Shown here one piece after another: positions 27,370 through 37,964 of a DNA stretch of 64,000 nucleotides (the stretch's first letter is position 1; the number at the start of each line of letters is the position of its first letter). Source of the stretch: Sulfurovaceae bacterium. GTDB lineage: Bacteria; Campylobacterota; Campylobacteria; Campylobacterales; Sulfurovaceae. The notes under the pieces are model-generated. The model was not told the DNA's origin. It did no database searches and was given only the letters and a program-made list of their open reading frames with translations. Made by a program: the position numbers and the translations under genes. The stretch is taken from the NCBI GenBank assembly GCA_028715055.1, contig JAQTLE010000004.1, positions 1 to 64,000 of the forward strand, written 5' to 3'.

Positions 27370-27875
27370 AAATATATAGATCTTTGATAACAGCTTTGTT
27401 TGTTTTGTGGTTAGCCGGATGCGGATATCAGCCATCGTCTCATATGGTAAAAAAAATATTTGATGACAGTGTTTATGTAGAGGTACAAATAGATCCGAGT
27501 GAGCCTGAAAATGCTCCTTATCTAGCAGATGAACTTAGAAGGGTCATAATAACAAGATTTAATGGCAACATTGCTCCAAAAGAGCAAGCAAACAATGTGA
27601 TCAAAGCTTCATATAAAGGCACTCAGTTCATACCATTGAGCTATGATAGATATGGATATACTACTCGTTATCAAACTATAGTCAATGTAGAATTTACCAT
27701 AATTACCAAAACAGGTAAAAAAATTGTAAAAACTATTACAACAACAGATGAAGCAGGTATAAGCGAAAGCGCTTTACAAACATCAACCATGAGAATAGCT
27801 TCTATTAAGAATGGATTGGAAAAAGCTGTCGATGCATTTATGGCATATGTCAGTGCCAAGGGCGCAATCGAATAA
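27363..27875 (+). CDS. lptE: LPS-assembly lipoprotein LptE-like
   Basis: Lipobox LAGCGYQPS; follows leuS. Confidence 0.85.
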   Translation: MLKIYRSLITALFVLWLAGCGYQPSSHMVKKIFDDSVYVEVQIDPSEPENAPYLADELRRVIITRFNGNIAPKEQANNVIKASYKGTQFIPLSYDRYGYTTRYQTIVNVEFTIITKTGKKIVKTITTTDEAGISESALQTSTMRIASIKNGLEKAVDAFMAYVSAKGAIE

Positions 27876-29029
27876 TGAATCCCAAACTCGATCTGTTACT
27901 TAGCACAAAACCTTTATATTATAAGCACATAGATTATAAACGTATAGGTTATGCTTTTGATATCATTGCTCCTCATATAAAAATACCAAAAGTGATACAT
28001 ATAGTAGGAACAAACGGCAAAGGAAGTACAGGACGCATGATGGCTCACATGCTATTTAATAGCGGATTTAACGTGGGCCATTACTCTTCACCTCATATAT
28101 TAAAATTCAATGAAAGATTTTGGTTAAACGGCATTGATTGCACTGATGAGTTATTGCAAGATGCACATGAACGTCTTTATATGATTTTGGGTAAGGAACA
28201 AAGTGATGGCCTAAGTTATTTTGAATATACCACATTGCTGGCACTTTTTGTTTTTGAAAAGTGTGATTATATAGTTCTTGAAGCAGGAATGGGTGGAGAG
28301 TATGATGCGACAAATGTAGCGCCTAAAGTATTGAGCATAATAACTCCAATTGATTTAGATCATCAAGCATTTTTAGGATATAATATAAACGGTATTGCAA
28401 ATACGAAATTAAAAAGTATTGATAAATTGGCAATTATTGCTCCTCAAATACACCCAGAAGTTATAGATATAGCAAATGAGATAGCATTAAAAAAAGATGC
28501 CAAAATATATTGTGTTACAAGAAAAACTTCATCGCAAATTTATGCGATAGAGCAAATTGCCAAAGAAAATCTATGGGGAGATTTTCTGATAGACAATGCT
28601 ATCACAGCATGCAAAGCACTTGATGTGCTTGGTGTTGCATATGATGTGCTTAGTTTAAAGACATGGACTATGATGGGTAGATATTTTCCTTATGCTGCCA
28701 ATATTCATATAGATGTGGGGCATAATCTATTGGCTGCAAAAGCAATATATAAATTAATAGATCGTCGGGTAAATCTTATCTATAATACATTGGAAGATAA
28801 GCCATACAAAGAAATATTGGAATTATTAAAACCAAAAATTCATAAGCTTTGGATCATAAATATAGATTCGCCTAGAGCATTACCCATTAAAACTTTAGAA
28901 AATACACTCAAAGAACTTGATATTACTTATGATTTTTTCAAAGGAATAATCGATACAAAACAAGAATATTTGGTTTTTGGTTCGTTTAGTGTAGCTGAAG
29001 CATTTTTAAAATACGAAGAATCAAAATGA
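27875..29029 (+). CDS. folC: Folylpolyglutamate/dihydrofolate synthase
   Basis: VIHIVGTNGKGSTGRMMAHML...YSSPHILKFNERF. Confidence 0.95.
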   Translation: MNPKLDLLLSTKPLYYKHIDYKRIGYAFDIIAPHIKIPKVIHIVGTNGKGSTGRMMAHMLFNSGFNVGHYSSPHILKFNERFWLNGIDCTDELLQDAHERLYMILGKEQSDGLSYFEYTTLLALFVFEKCDYIVLEAGMGGEYDATNVAPKVLSIITPIDLDHQAFLGYNINGIANTKLKSIDKLAIIAPQIHPEVIDIANEIALKKDAKIYCVTRKTSSQIYAIEQIAKENLWGDFLIDNAITACKALDVLGVAYDVLSLKTWTMMGRYFPYAANIHIDVGHNLLAAKAIYKLIDRRVNLIYNTLEDKPYKEILELLKPKIHKLWIINIDSPRALPIKTLENTLKELDITYDFFKGIIDTKQEYLVFGSFSVAEAFLKYEESK

Positions 29030-29904
29030 AACATAGAATTATAATTTCAATCTCTGATATAAGAGGTACCAGGTCATATAGCATATCTAAGCTATTTAGA
29101 AGATTTATTTTTTGGATTATTGGATTTATTGTTTTTACTGCAGTTATTGGGGCTATTATTGTACCTATTTTGACAAATAAAATTATGGAATTGGCAACTC
29201 AAAATGAAATTTATCAGCATGATCTAGAAAATAAAATAGCAGATTATGAAAAATTGGGCGATAAATTTGAAGCTTTACAAGAAAAAATTACCGCCTATGA
29301 AAAAATGAGTAATCCGCCGCCGGTAATAAAACAAGAAACTATTCTTGCTTCAAAAAAAGTACTTACGCCAGAAGAAAGATTGGCTAGTTTAAAAAATATT
29401 TTAGAGCTAAAAAGATTTGTATTACAGCATATTCCAAATGGCTCTCCAATAGGAAGAGCAAGAATAGTATCCAGTTTTGGATATAGGGTCCATCCGATAT
29501 TTAGAATTAAGAAAATGCATCTTGGTGTTGATTTGCAAGCCAATGTTGGAACACCTGTTTATGCCGCTGCCAACGGGATAGTCACTAGGGTAGTAGATAG
29601 AGATGTCGGAGGATATGGTAAGCTAATAGTAATTAGGCACAAGTACGGCTTTGGTACAGCATATGCGCATCTATCCAAGGCAAAAGTAGATATCGGTGAT
29701 ATTGTCAAAAAAGGTCAATTGATCGCATTGAGTGGCAATACCGGCACTTCAACAGGACCGCATCTACACTATGAAGTACACTATAAAGGGAATGCTATAA
29801 ACCCTAGTCCGTTTATTAGTTGGAGTATGGTAAACTACAATAAAATATTTAAACAACAAAAGGATATTCCATGGGAATCTTTGGTAAAAAGAATTCAAAG
29901 TTAA
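29026..29904 (+). CDS. M23 family metallopeptidase (Csd1/Csd2-like cell-shape endopeptidase candidate)
   Basis: SSFGYRVHPIFRIKKMHLGVDLQANVGTPVYAAANGIV...HLHYEVHYKG; next to bactofilin. Confidence 0.92.
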   Translation: MKHRIIISISDIRGTRSYSISKLFRRFIFWIIGFIVFTAVIGAIIVPILTNKIMELATQNEIYQHDLENKIADYEKLGDKFEALQEKITAYEKMSNPPPVIKQETILASKKVLTPEERLASLKNILELKRFVLQHIPNGSPIGRARIVSSFGYRVHPIFRIKKMHLGVDLQANVGTPVYAAANGIVTRVVDRDVGGYGKLIVIRHKYGFGTAYAHLSKAKVDIGDIVKKGQLIALSGNTGTSTGPHLHYEVHYKGNAINPSPFISWSMVNYNKIFKQQKDIPWESLVKRIQS

Positions 29905-30320
29905 GCTCATACAATGCAACAATAATAGCTGATGATTGTAATATAGTAGGCGGTATTACATCTCAAAGCGATGTTGTTATAAACGGAAAATTTGAGGGCG
30001 TTATATCATCAAATCAAACCATAACAGTAGGGGAAAAGGGAGAGTTATACGGAGAGGTCAAAACAGATACTATCGTCATAGGCGGACTGGTTGATGGTAT
30101 TATTGATGCGACCATGATTCATATACTTTCCACAGGCAAGGCAGTAGGTCAATTGATATATTCAAAGATCACCATAGAAGAGAATGGCTTCTTTGATGGG
30201 AAAACTGCAGTAAAAGGAAACTCTCTTCAAAGTCGATATACCGAAATAGAAAATAAGTACCATAATCTTATCGATACTAAAATAGTTCATACCGACATTC
30301 CTCATGAAAATCACAAATAG
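29871..30320 (+). CDS. ccmA: Bactofilin (CcmA-like)
   Basis: MGIFGKKNSKLSSYNATIIADDCNIVGGITSQSDVVINGKFEGVI; 34-nt overlap with M23 gene. Confidence 0.93.
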   Translation: MGIFGKKNSKLSSYNATIIADDCNIVGGITSQSDVVINGKFEGVISSNQTITVGEKGELYGEVKTDTIVIGGLVDGIIDATMIHILSTGKAVGQLIYSKITIEENGFFDGKTAVKGNSLQSRYTEIENKYHNLIDTKIVHTDIPHENHK

Positions 30321-30337
30321 GAAATATTGCCAATTTT

Positions 30338-33277
30338 ATGTATTCTAGTGCCATTTATGATTTTCTAATCTCTTTACCAAAGAGACAAAATTCTCCTCTG
30401 GTACTATTGTGTAATGATGATAAAGAAGCGTTACAGATAAGCCACATAGCTGCCCTAGCTCATATTGATGCATTTGTATTGCCGTCTCTTCGTATATCTT
30501 TAGGCGAAGACCTGCGTCCATACCAAGAAGAGCTAGGCAGTTTGCTTGTACAGCTCGATTCATATTATCGTTCAAATAATCCAAAAGTACTTATTGTTCC
30601 GGCTCGTACACTTATATTACCTTTTCCAAAACAAGATTATTTTGACATTTTTACTATAGCTTTTGGGGACAAGGTAAGTTCTTCTGCAAAAGAGATATTT
30701 TATAGTTGGGGTTATCATTTTGTAGATATCGTTACAGGCAAGGGCGAAGTTTCTTTTCGAGGCGATATACTAGATGTCTATCCTCTTGATGCTGATATGC
30801 CTTATCGTATATCTCTTTTTGGAGATGAAGTAGAAAGCATTAGAAGATTTGATGTATCGACTCAAAAAAGCAATAAAGATGAACTCGAAGAGATAGTGAT
30901 CCATCCTGCATTTTTGGCACTTAATTCTACGCAGTATGAGGCTTTAAAAAATAGAGCCCAGACAGTCTCATATGAAACATTCGTAAAAGATATAGATTCC
31001 ATGGGTTGGTGGGTATTGGATGATCTGGGCTATAAACCGTTAGATGTTTTTCAACCTATTGCTATGACGCATTTGGATGAAGAAATTAGTTTGGAAAATA
31101 TCCAAATCGTATCCGAATCAAAAAAATACCGTGATATAGAAGTAACTGATATAAATAAACTTCTTGCTACTCACAAAGAAAAGAAAATCACGGTAATTGC
31201 AAAGAATGAGAGTGTTGTTCGTGGCAGCATGCTTGATTCATTTGATGGATTAAATTTTGTTTATCAAGACGGTATCATAAATATTTTAAGTTCTGACGAG
31301 CTGATAGTTTCATTAAATACACCCATAAAGCCAAAAAGAGTAAAAAAAAGCATACTTGTTCTTGATGAATTAAAGCCTGGGGAATATGTAGTACATGAAA
31401 CACACGGTGTCGGTCTTTTCAAAGCCATAGAAAAGCGGGAAGTTTTAGGCGCAGTACGTGAGTTTGTAGTTATTGCATATCAAAATGAAGATTTGCTTTT
31501 GGTTCCCGTGGAAAACCTGGATGTTATTGACAGGTATGTAGCCGAAGGCGGGGCATTACCGGCTATCGATAGACTGGGCAAGATGAGCTTTAGAAATCTC
31601 AAAGAAAAAGTTAGAGAGAAATTATTTGCCATTGCTTCAGACATAGTTAATTTATCGGCCAAACGGCATCTTTCTAAAGGTATTAAAATCACGCTTGACG
31701 GGTCATTGTATGCTGACTTTATGAACAAGGCAGGTTTTATTCATACCGAAGATCAAGAAGAGGCGATCAGTTCTATACTAGCAGAGATGTCAAGCGGACA
31801 AATGATGGACAGATTGCTTAGTGCGGATGTTGGATTTGGCAAAACTGAAGTGGCAATGTGCGCGATATTCGCGGTTGTTAAAAGCGGTTATCAAGCTTGT
31901 ATGATAGCCCCGACCACATTACTTAGTTCTCAACATTTCAAAAGTCTAAAAGAAAGATTATCCCCATATGGTATAAGTGTTGCAAAACTCGATAGATTTT
32001 GCACTTCCAAAGAAAAAAATGCGACCATCAAGGGACTTAAAGAAGGAGTTATAGATGTGGTTGTGGGGACCCATGCTCTTCTGGGGGCTGAATTTGAACG
32101 ACTAGCCCTTGTCGTAATAGATGAAGAACATAAGTTCGGTGTCAAACAAAAAGAGAGCCTCAAAGAGATGGCTAGCAATGTGCATCTGCTCAGTATGAGC
32201 GCTACGCCTATCCCAAGAAGCCTTAATCTGGCACTATCAAGTGTAAAAACGTTTAGCGAGATTCTTACTCCTCCTTTGGAGCGTGTAGGAGTGCGTACAT
32301 TTGTCAAGAGTTATGATGAGAAACTTTTAAAAGAAGCATTTTTGCGAGAGATCAGAAGAGGCGGACAGATATTTTATGTATATAATTCCATTGCATCTAT
32401 AGACTCAAAAAAGAAAGAATTGCTTAATATTTTACCAAGTTTGCGTATAGCAGTTCTTCATTCTCAAATAAGCGCCAAAGAAACAGAAGATGAGATGATG
32501 AAATTCGAAGCAGGTGAATATGATGTGTTGCTTTCAACTTCTATAGTAGAATCAGGAATACATATGCCGCATGCCAACACTATGATAGTTGACGGTGCAG
32601 AGAATTTCGGGATGGCTGATCTCCATCAACTCAGGGGTAGAGTGGGGCGTGGAGCAAAAGAAGGATATTGTTATTTCGTAGTAGCAGACAAAATGAGACT
32701 CACTGACCTTGCTAAACGTCGGCTTCTTGCTCTTGAGTCGCATTCTGATCTTGGCAGTGGAGCAGTGCTTGCATTCCATGATCTGGAGATCAGGGGTGGC
32801 GGCAATATCATCGGAGAAGCCCAAAGCGGACATATAAAACAGATAGGATACGGATTGTATCTAAGAATGTTGGAAGAGGCCATCAAACAACTTAGTGGCA
32901 TTCAACAAGAAAAAAGAAAAAGCGTTGAGGTCAAACTGGCAGTTGATGCTTATCTGAATGAAGAACTTATCAGTGAAGATAGACTTAGACTTGAGCTTTA
33001 TCGCAGACTTGCACTTAGTGAAAATATAGGTGATGTATATGAAATTGCCAGCGAAATAGAAGATAGATTTGGAAGACTTGATACTATGAGTAGACAATTT
33101 ATAGATATTATGGCTATTAAATTGCTAGCAAGCAAAAAAGGTATATCAAAAGTCTCTAGTTACGGAGAAAATGTATTTATAGAGTTTGAAGACGAAAATA
33201 AAGCCAGACTAACTCTAAAATCCCCTAGCAAAGATGACGATGATATCATAGCCACTGCTTTTGGATATTTGAGATAG
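30338..33277 (+). CDS. mfd: Transcription-repair coupling factor
   Basis: CarD-like KPGEYVVHETHGVGLF; helicase motifs DRLLSADVGFGKTEVAM...DEEHKFG; QLRGRVGRG. Confidence 0.97.
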   Translation: MYSSAIYDFLISLPKRQNSPLVLLCNDDKEALQISHIAALAHIDAFVLPSLRISLGEDLRPYQEELGSLLVQLDSYYRSNNPKVLIVPARTLILPFPKQDYFDIFTIAFGDKVSSSAKEIFYSWGYHFVDIVTGKGEVSFRGDILDVYPLDADMPYRISLFGDEVESIRRFDVSTQKSNKDELEEIVIHPAFLALNSTQYEALKNRAQTVSYETFVKDIDSMGWWVLDDLGYKPLDVFQPIAMTHLDEEISLENIQIVSESKKYRDIEVTDINKLLATHKEKKITVIAKNESVVRGSMLDSFDGLNFVYQDGIINILSSDELIVSLNTPIKPKRVKKSILVLDELKPGEYVVHETHGVGLFKAIEKREVLGAVREFVVIAYQNEDLLLVPVENLDVIDRYVAEGGALPAIDRLGKMSFRNLKEKVREKLFAIASDIVNLSAKRHLSKGIKITLDGSLYADFMNKAGFIHTEDQEEAISSILAEMSSGQMMDRLLSADVGFGKTEVAMCAIFAVVKSGYQACMIAPTTLLSSQHFKSLKERLSPYGISVAKLDRFCTSKEKNATIKGLKEGVIDVVVGTHALLGAEFERLALVVIDEEHKFGVKQKESLKEMASNVHLLSMSATPIPRSLNLALSSVKTFSEILTPPLERVGVRTFVKSYDEKLLKEAFLREIRRGGQIFYVYNSIASIDSKKKELLNILPSLRIAVLHSQISAKETEDEMMKFEAGEYDVLLSTSIVESGIHMPHANTMIVDGAENFGMADLHQLRGRVGRGAKEGYCYFVVADKMRLTDLAKRRLLALESHSDLGSGAVLAFHDLEIRGGGNIIGEAQSGHIKQIGYGLYLRMLEEAIKQLSGIQQEKRKSVEVKLAVDAYLNEELISEDRLRLELYRRLALSENIGDVYEIASEIEDRFGRLDTMSRQFIDIMAIKLLASKKGISKVSSYGENVFIEFEDENKARLTLKSPSKDDDDIIATAFGYLR

Positions 33278-33338
33278 TTAATTTTCTATTAAATTCAAAA
33301 CTATATACTTATATCAACATTTATACAGGGGAGATCAA

Positions 33339-34295
33339 GTGACTAATAACCAAAATATTATAAATTCTATCAAGCAAGAGATAGGCAAAGCAGTAGTTGG
33401 CCAGGAAAAGATGATAGAAGCATTGCTTGTGGGGTTATTATGCAGAGGCCACATATTGCTTGAAGGTGTACCCGGACTTGCCAAGACCACTACCGTTAAT
33501 GCACTTGCACAGTGCCTTGGACTGCATTTCAGCAGGGTACAGTTCACTCCGGATCTTTTACCGAGTGACATCATAGGTACACAGATCTATGATCCGTCCA
33601 ATAATTCTTTTAAGATAAAAAAAGGCCCCGTTTTTACAAATTTGTTACTAGCTGATGAGATAAACAGAGCCCCTGCAAAGGTACAATCGGCACTTTTAGA
33701 AGTTATGCAAGAAAAACAAGTAACTATAGCCGATGAAAGCTTCAAGCTTTCTCCCCCGTTTCTTGTAATGGCTACGCAAAATCCTATAGAACATGAAGGT
33801 GCATATGCACTTCCAGAAGCGCAACTTGATAGATTTATGATGAAGGTAGTAGTAGGTTACAATACCAAAGAAGAAGAACTCCAGATCGCTAGACGAGTGG
33901 CAAATTCTACTTTTGAAAAAGTAAATCAAGTCGTGGATATGTCAAAACTTGAAAGTGTAACCAAAGAGATGATGGAGGTACATTTAGATCCTGAGATAGA
34001 AGCGTATATGGTTGATATCGTTATGGCTACAAGAGAACCGAAATCTTATGGGCTGGATGATTTGCAACCTTTGATAGAATTTGGTGCATCTCCAAGAGCA
34101 AGCATAGATCTTTATAAAGCATCAAGAGCCGTGGCCTATCTAAAAGGTCAATCTTATGTATCTCCTGTCGAGATAGCATATATAGCAAAAGAAGTGCTGA
34201 GACATCGCATTATTTTGAGTTATGAGGCACAAGCAAGCGGCATTGACCAAGATTATATAGTATCAAAGATCTTAGCCGGCATTCCAACCCCATAA
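33339..34295 (+). CDS. MoxR family AAA+ ATPase (GTG start)
   Basis: LLEGVPGLAKTTTVNALA...DEINRAPAKVQSALLEVMQE. Confidence 0.95.
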   Translation: MTNNQNIINSIKQEIGKAVVGQEKMIEALLVGLLCRGHILLEGVPGLAKTTTVNALAQCLGLHFSRVQFTPDLLPSDIIGTQIYDPSNNSFKIKKGPVFTNLLLADEINRAPAKVQSALLEVMQEKQVTIADESFKLSPPFLVMATQNPIEHEGAYALPEAQLDRFMMKVVVGYNTKEEELQIARRVANSTFEKVNQVVDMSKLESVTKEMMEVHLDPEIEAYMVDIVMATREPKSYGLDDLQPLIEFGASPRASIDLYKASRAVAYLKGQSYVSPVEIAYIAKEVLRHRIILSYEAQASGIDQDYIVSKILAGIPTP

Positions 34296-34306
34296 ATGAT
34301 ATTTTT

Positions 34307-35134
34307 ATGCATTTAGATACCAAAAAATTATTGCTTAAGACCCAAAAACAAGTCTATTCTGAAAGACTTGGCAATCACATATCCAAATTTTATGGCGAGG
34401 GGTTTGAATTTAGTGAATTGCGCGAATATGAATACGGCGACGACGTACGTAGAATAGACTGGAAAACGACGGCAAAAATAGGCAAGCCATATGTCAAATT
34501 ATATTTCGAGGAGAGGGAGCTTAATGTTGTCATCGCCACTATGATGGGAGGATCCAGTTATTTTGGCACCTTTAGGCAAAAATGCGATGTTATGCGCGAA
34601 ATTACGGCTCTTATCGGCATTAGTGCAATAAGCGAAAACGATAGGTTTTCACACTTTTTGTTCGCTGATAAACTTATAGAATGGAGTAAGCCAAGCAAAC
34701 AGAGATTTTCATTATATCAAGCATTAGAACAGATGAATAGTTTTGAAATGCTCGGCAAAGTAAGTAACTATCCTGGAATGGTGCAAACATTGTGGACTTA
34801 TTTAAACAAAAAGGCACTTTTGTATATTATAAGCGACGGCATCGGGGATATTGATCTTGGGAGATTATCAAAAAAACATGATGTGGTACTGATCATAGTT
34901 AGAGACAGATTCGAAGAAGATCCGCAAGAACTCGGTTTTTTGCGTCTTGTTGATATGGAAAGCACTCAAAGCTATTTAGGTAATATGGATAATGATGCTG
35001 TTTATAATTATAAAAAAGCATTAGCAATGAACGATGCAAAATTAATTGCAAATTGTAAAAAATACGGTATTCGTATTCTTAAAGTATATACCCATGAAAA
35101 TATATATCTCAAATTGTTGCAAAGTATGAGATAG
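34307..35134 (+). CDS. DUF58 domain protein
   Basis: FSELREYEYGDDVRRIDWKTTAKIGKPYVKLYFEERE. Confidence 0.93.
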   Translation: MHLDTKKLLLKTQKQVYSERLGNHISKFYGEGFEFSELREYEYGDDVRRIDWKTTAKIGKPYVKLYFEERELNVVIATMMGGSSYFGTFRQKCDVMREITALIGISAISENDRFSHFLFADKLIEWSKPSKQRFSLYQALEQMNSFEMLGKVSNYPGMVQTLWTYLNKKALLYIISDGIGDIDLGRLSKKHDVVLIIVRDRFEEDPQELGFLRLVDMESTQSYLGNMDNDAVYNYKKALAMNDAKLIANCKKYGIRILKVYTHENIYLKLLQSMR

Positions 35135-35137
35135 ACA

Positions 35138-35521
35138 ATGAGTCAGCTTAGAGATATCAAACCGTATTTGGCTTATAATGAATGGCTTTATTGGACCATG
35201 ACAATTTTGGGTATGTTAGCTCTATTGATATTTATAGGCATTGTTTGGTGGAGCATATCAAAATGGCTCTTGAGCAGAGAACATAATATTAGAAAAAAAT
35301 ATTTTCAAGCTATCAAAAGTGTTGATTGGTCAAATCCCAAAAGAGCAGCTTATAGCATAACATATTATGGAAGATTATTAGCAAAAGATGCTAGAAGTGC
35401 AGAGATATTTGATCAACTTGAACCAATGCTGCAGGAATATAAATACAAAAAAGATGTGCCATCAGTTAATGATGAGACTTTGAGTCATTATAATCTTTTT
35501 ATTCAGGTGCTTGATGTTTAG
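35138..35521 (+). CDS. Single-TM membrane protein in MoxR/Bat operon (DUF4381-like position)
   Basis: One TM helix, sits between DUF58 and BatA genes. Confidence 0.65.
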   Translation: MSQLRDIKPYLAYNEWLYWTMTILGMLALLIFIGIVWWSISKWLLSREHNIRKKYFQAIKSVDWSNPKRAAYSITYYGRLLAKDARSAEIFDQLEPMLQEYKYKKDVPSVNDETLSHYNLFIQVLDV

Positions 35522-36419
35522 TTTTGAATATCCATGGGCATTGGCTCTTATTTTTATCTTTATCATATGTGATATATGGTGCAAAGAACGAAATGATGCT
35601 ATATTTTTTCCTCATGTATCTTTTTTGTTTTTAAAAAAAAGCAATAAAACGCCTATTTTAAATATTTTTAAATGGGTCGGGATATCATCAGCTATTATTG
35701 CTCTAGCCTCTCCGGTAATTACTGATCATCAAAATTTTGATATAAAAGATAGTAAAGATATAGTGTTTGTACTTGATGCCGGAGAATCAATGAGAGAGAA
35801 TGTTATTGATGCTTTTGGATCAAAACAGAACAGATTTGAAATAGCCAAAAAAACAATCAATGACTTTATATCTAAGCGAACAAATGATCGCATGGGACTT
35901 GTAGTATTTGGAGATACAGCACTTATTGCATCTCCGCTTACATTTGATGCCGAACTTTTGAAATCTATATTGAATCTTCAAGAGATCGGAGAAGCAGGTC
36001 AAAAAACTGCGATCAATGACGCGATCATGCAAAGTTATGGCATGCTTTCTAGAAGCGATACAAAATCTAAAATAGTTATTTTGCTTACAGGTGGCATAGA
36101 CAATCAAAGTGAAGTTAGTAAAGATGAATTATTATCAATCATATCCAAATACAAAAATACACTCTATACTATTGGTTTTGGCAATAAATATGATGCTGCT
36201 TATCTACAAGAATTGGCAAAAGCCGGTCATGGAATGGCATTTGAAGCTAGGAATAAATTAATGTTATCTAAAATATACAGTGAGATAAACAAAAAAGAAA
36301 CCAAAATGCTCGATACAAAACCCAAAAAGCATTATGTATATTTGTATCTATATCCTCTTTTTATAAGTTGGTTGAGTTTGCTTTTTTGGATATATTTTCG
36401 TAACGTAAAGGGTATATAA
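35511..36419 (+). CDS. batA: VWA-domain membrane protein (BatA-like) with altered MIDAS
   Basis: KDIVFVLDAGESMRENV...GLVVFGDTALIASPLTFD; TM segments at both ends. Confidence 0.85.
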   Translation: MMFSFEYPWALALIFIFIICDIWCKERNDAIFFPHVSFLFLKKSNKTPILNIFKWVGISSAIIALASPVITDHQNFDIKDSKDIVFVLDAGESMRENVIDAFGSKQNRFEIAKKTINDFISKRTNDRMGLVVFGDTALIASPLTFDAELLKSILNLQEIGEAGQKTAINDAIMQSYGMLSRSDTKSKIVILLTGGIDNQSEVSKDELLSIISKYKNTLYTIGFGNKYDAAYLQELAKAGHGMAFEARNKLMLSKIYSEINKKETKMLDTKPKKHYVYLYLYPLFISWLSLLFWIYFRNVKGI

Positions 36420-36420
36420 G

Positions 36421-37395
36421 ATGGTGCATTTTGTATACCCTTATCTATTTTGGATCTTGGTCATTCCTTTTGCAGTTTTTGCTTTTCTCGTAACGACAAA
36501 TAAAAGCAAAATCGATAGATTATTTGATCCGCAAGTCCTTGAAAAAATTCGTGTTGATGCAAATAATGTCCCCCAAGTGATGAGGAATGTATTATTTTTT
36601 ATAGCGTTATTTTTTATGATAGTCGCAATGGCAAGACCGGTTATAGATAGAGGTGAAATAAAAACACCCATAAATGGATCAAAAGTTGTGTTGGCTATTG
36701 ATATCTCAGGTTCCATGAGAAGCAGAGATAATTATCCAAATCGCTTAGAATTTGCCAAGCGAAAGGTAAAAGCATTACTTCAAGAGATGAATGGTGATGA
36801 GGTGGCATTGGTAGCATTTGCCGATAACTCATTTTTGGCAGCTCCATTTACTACGGATATTGTTGCTTTGCAAAATATACTTGATGGCATAAATATTAAC
36901 CCAGCGAATATCGGTTCTACAAATTTTACATCCTTTGGAGAAATGATAGCTTTTTTGACAAATGACAAGCAAAACAAAACAGCTATCGTTATTAGTGATG
37001 GAGGAGACGAAAGGGATTTGATGGATTTCGAAAGCTTGCTACGCAAAAATAATATTAAACTATTTGTTCTTTTGGTCGGCAGTAAAAACGGTTCAGCGGT
37101 TTTGGATGCTAATAGTAAACCTTTTATATTGCCGAACGGTAAAATAGCTTTTACAAATAGAAATGATGCACTAGGAAGTATCGCATTACAGCAAAACGGC
37201 GCATATATGATAGCTTCACATGATGATAAAGATATAAAAGAATTAGCAGATATTTTACACAGATCTAACATAATTGAAAATAATTCGTCTGATACCATAA
37301 GGGATCGGCAGGAACTATTTTATTATCCGGTCGGTATTTCTCTTGTTTTATTGTTATTTGCATGGAGCTCGATACCCGTAAGGACAAAAAAATGA
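36421..37395 (+). CDS. batB: VWA-domain membrane protein (BatB-like)
   Basis: KVVLAIDISGSMRSRDNYPNRLEFAK canonical MIDAS. Confidence 0.88.
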   Translation: MVHFVYPYLFWILVIPFAVFAFLVTTNKSKIDRLFDPQVLEKIRVDANNVPQVMRNVLFFIALFFMIVAMARPVIDRGEIKTPINGSKVVLAIDISGSMRSRDNYPNRLEFAKRKVKALLQEMNGDEVALVAFADNSFLAAPFTTDIVALQNILDGININPANIGSTNFTSFGEMIAFLTNDKQNKTAIVISDGGDERDLMDFESLLRKNNIKLFVLLVGSKNGSAVLDANSKPFILPNGKIAFTNRNDALGSIALQQNGAYMIASHDDKDIKELADILHRSNIIENNSSDTIRDRQELFYYPVGISLVLLLFAWSSIPVRTKK

Positions 37396-37964
37396 AAAAA
37401 ATTGTCCGTATATTTTTATTTTTATCTGTAGTAACCTATGCAGGTTTTCTTGATTTTTTAGATAGGCATAATGCTTGGATCGCATATAAAAATAAAGAAT
37501 ATCATAAAAGCACAAGCATTTTATATTCACTCGATAAAACACAGCAAGATTGGTATAACTTAGGAAATAGCTACTACAAAGAAGGAAAATACAAAGAAGC
37601 CATAAATGCATATGAAAAAGCGCAAAACAGTGTTAACAAATATTATAATATCGGCAATAGTTATTTTAAATTAGAAGATTTTGATAGTTCGATAAAATCA
37701 TACGAACAAGCACTTAAAGTTCAAAAAGATCAAGATGCACAACATAATTTAGAACTTGCAAAAATACAACAAAAGAAAAGCCGTCAAAAACAAGATCAAA
37801 AATCTAAACAAGCAGAAAAACGATTGCAAAACAACAAGCAAGACAACATACAGCAAAATAAGTTAAAATATATGTTAGAAGAACTAAAAAATAAAAAGAT
37901 CCCGACTATTATGTATGTGATCAATCCAACCCAAAGGAATCAAAATGATGCAAAACCTTGGTAA
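37392..37964 (+). CDS. TPR protein (BatC/BatE-like)
   Basis: TPR units WYNLGNSYYKEGKYKEAINAYEKA and YYNIGNSYFKLEDFDSSIKSYEQAL; signal-like N-terminus. Confidence 0.85.
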   Translation: MKKIVRIFLFLSVVTYAGFLDFLDRHNAWIAYKNKEYHKSTSILYSLDKTQQDWYNLGNSYYKEGKYKEAINAYEKAQNSVNKYYNIGNSYFKLEDFDSSIKSYEQALKVQKDQDAQHNLELAKIQQKKSRQKQDQKSKQAEKRLQNNKQDNIQQNKLKYMLEELKNKKIPTIMYVINPTQRNQNDAKPW

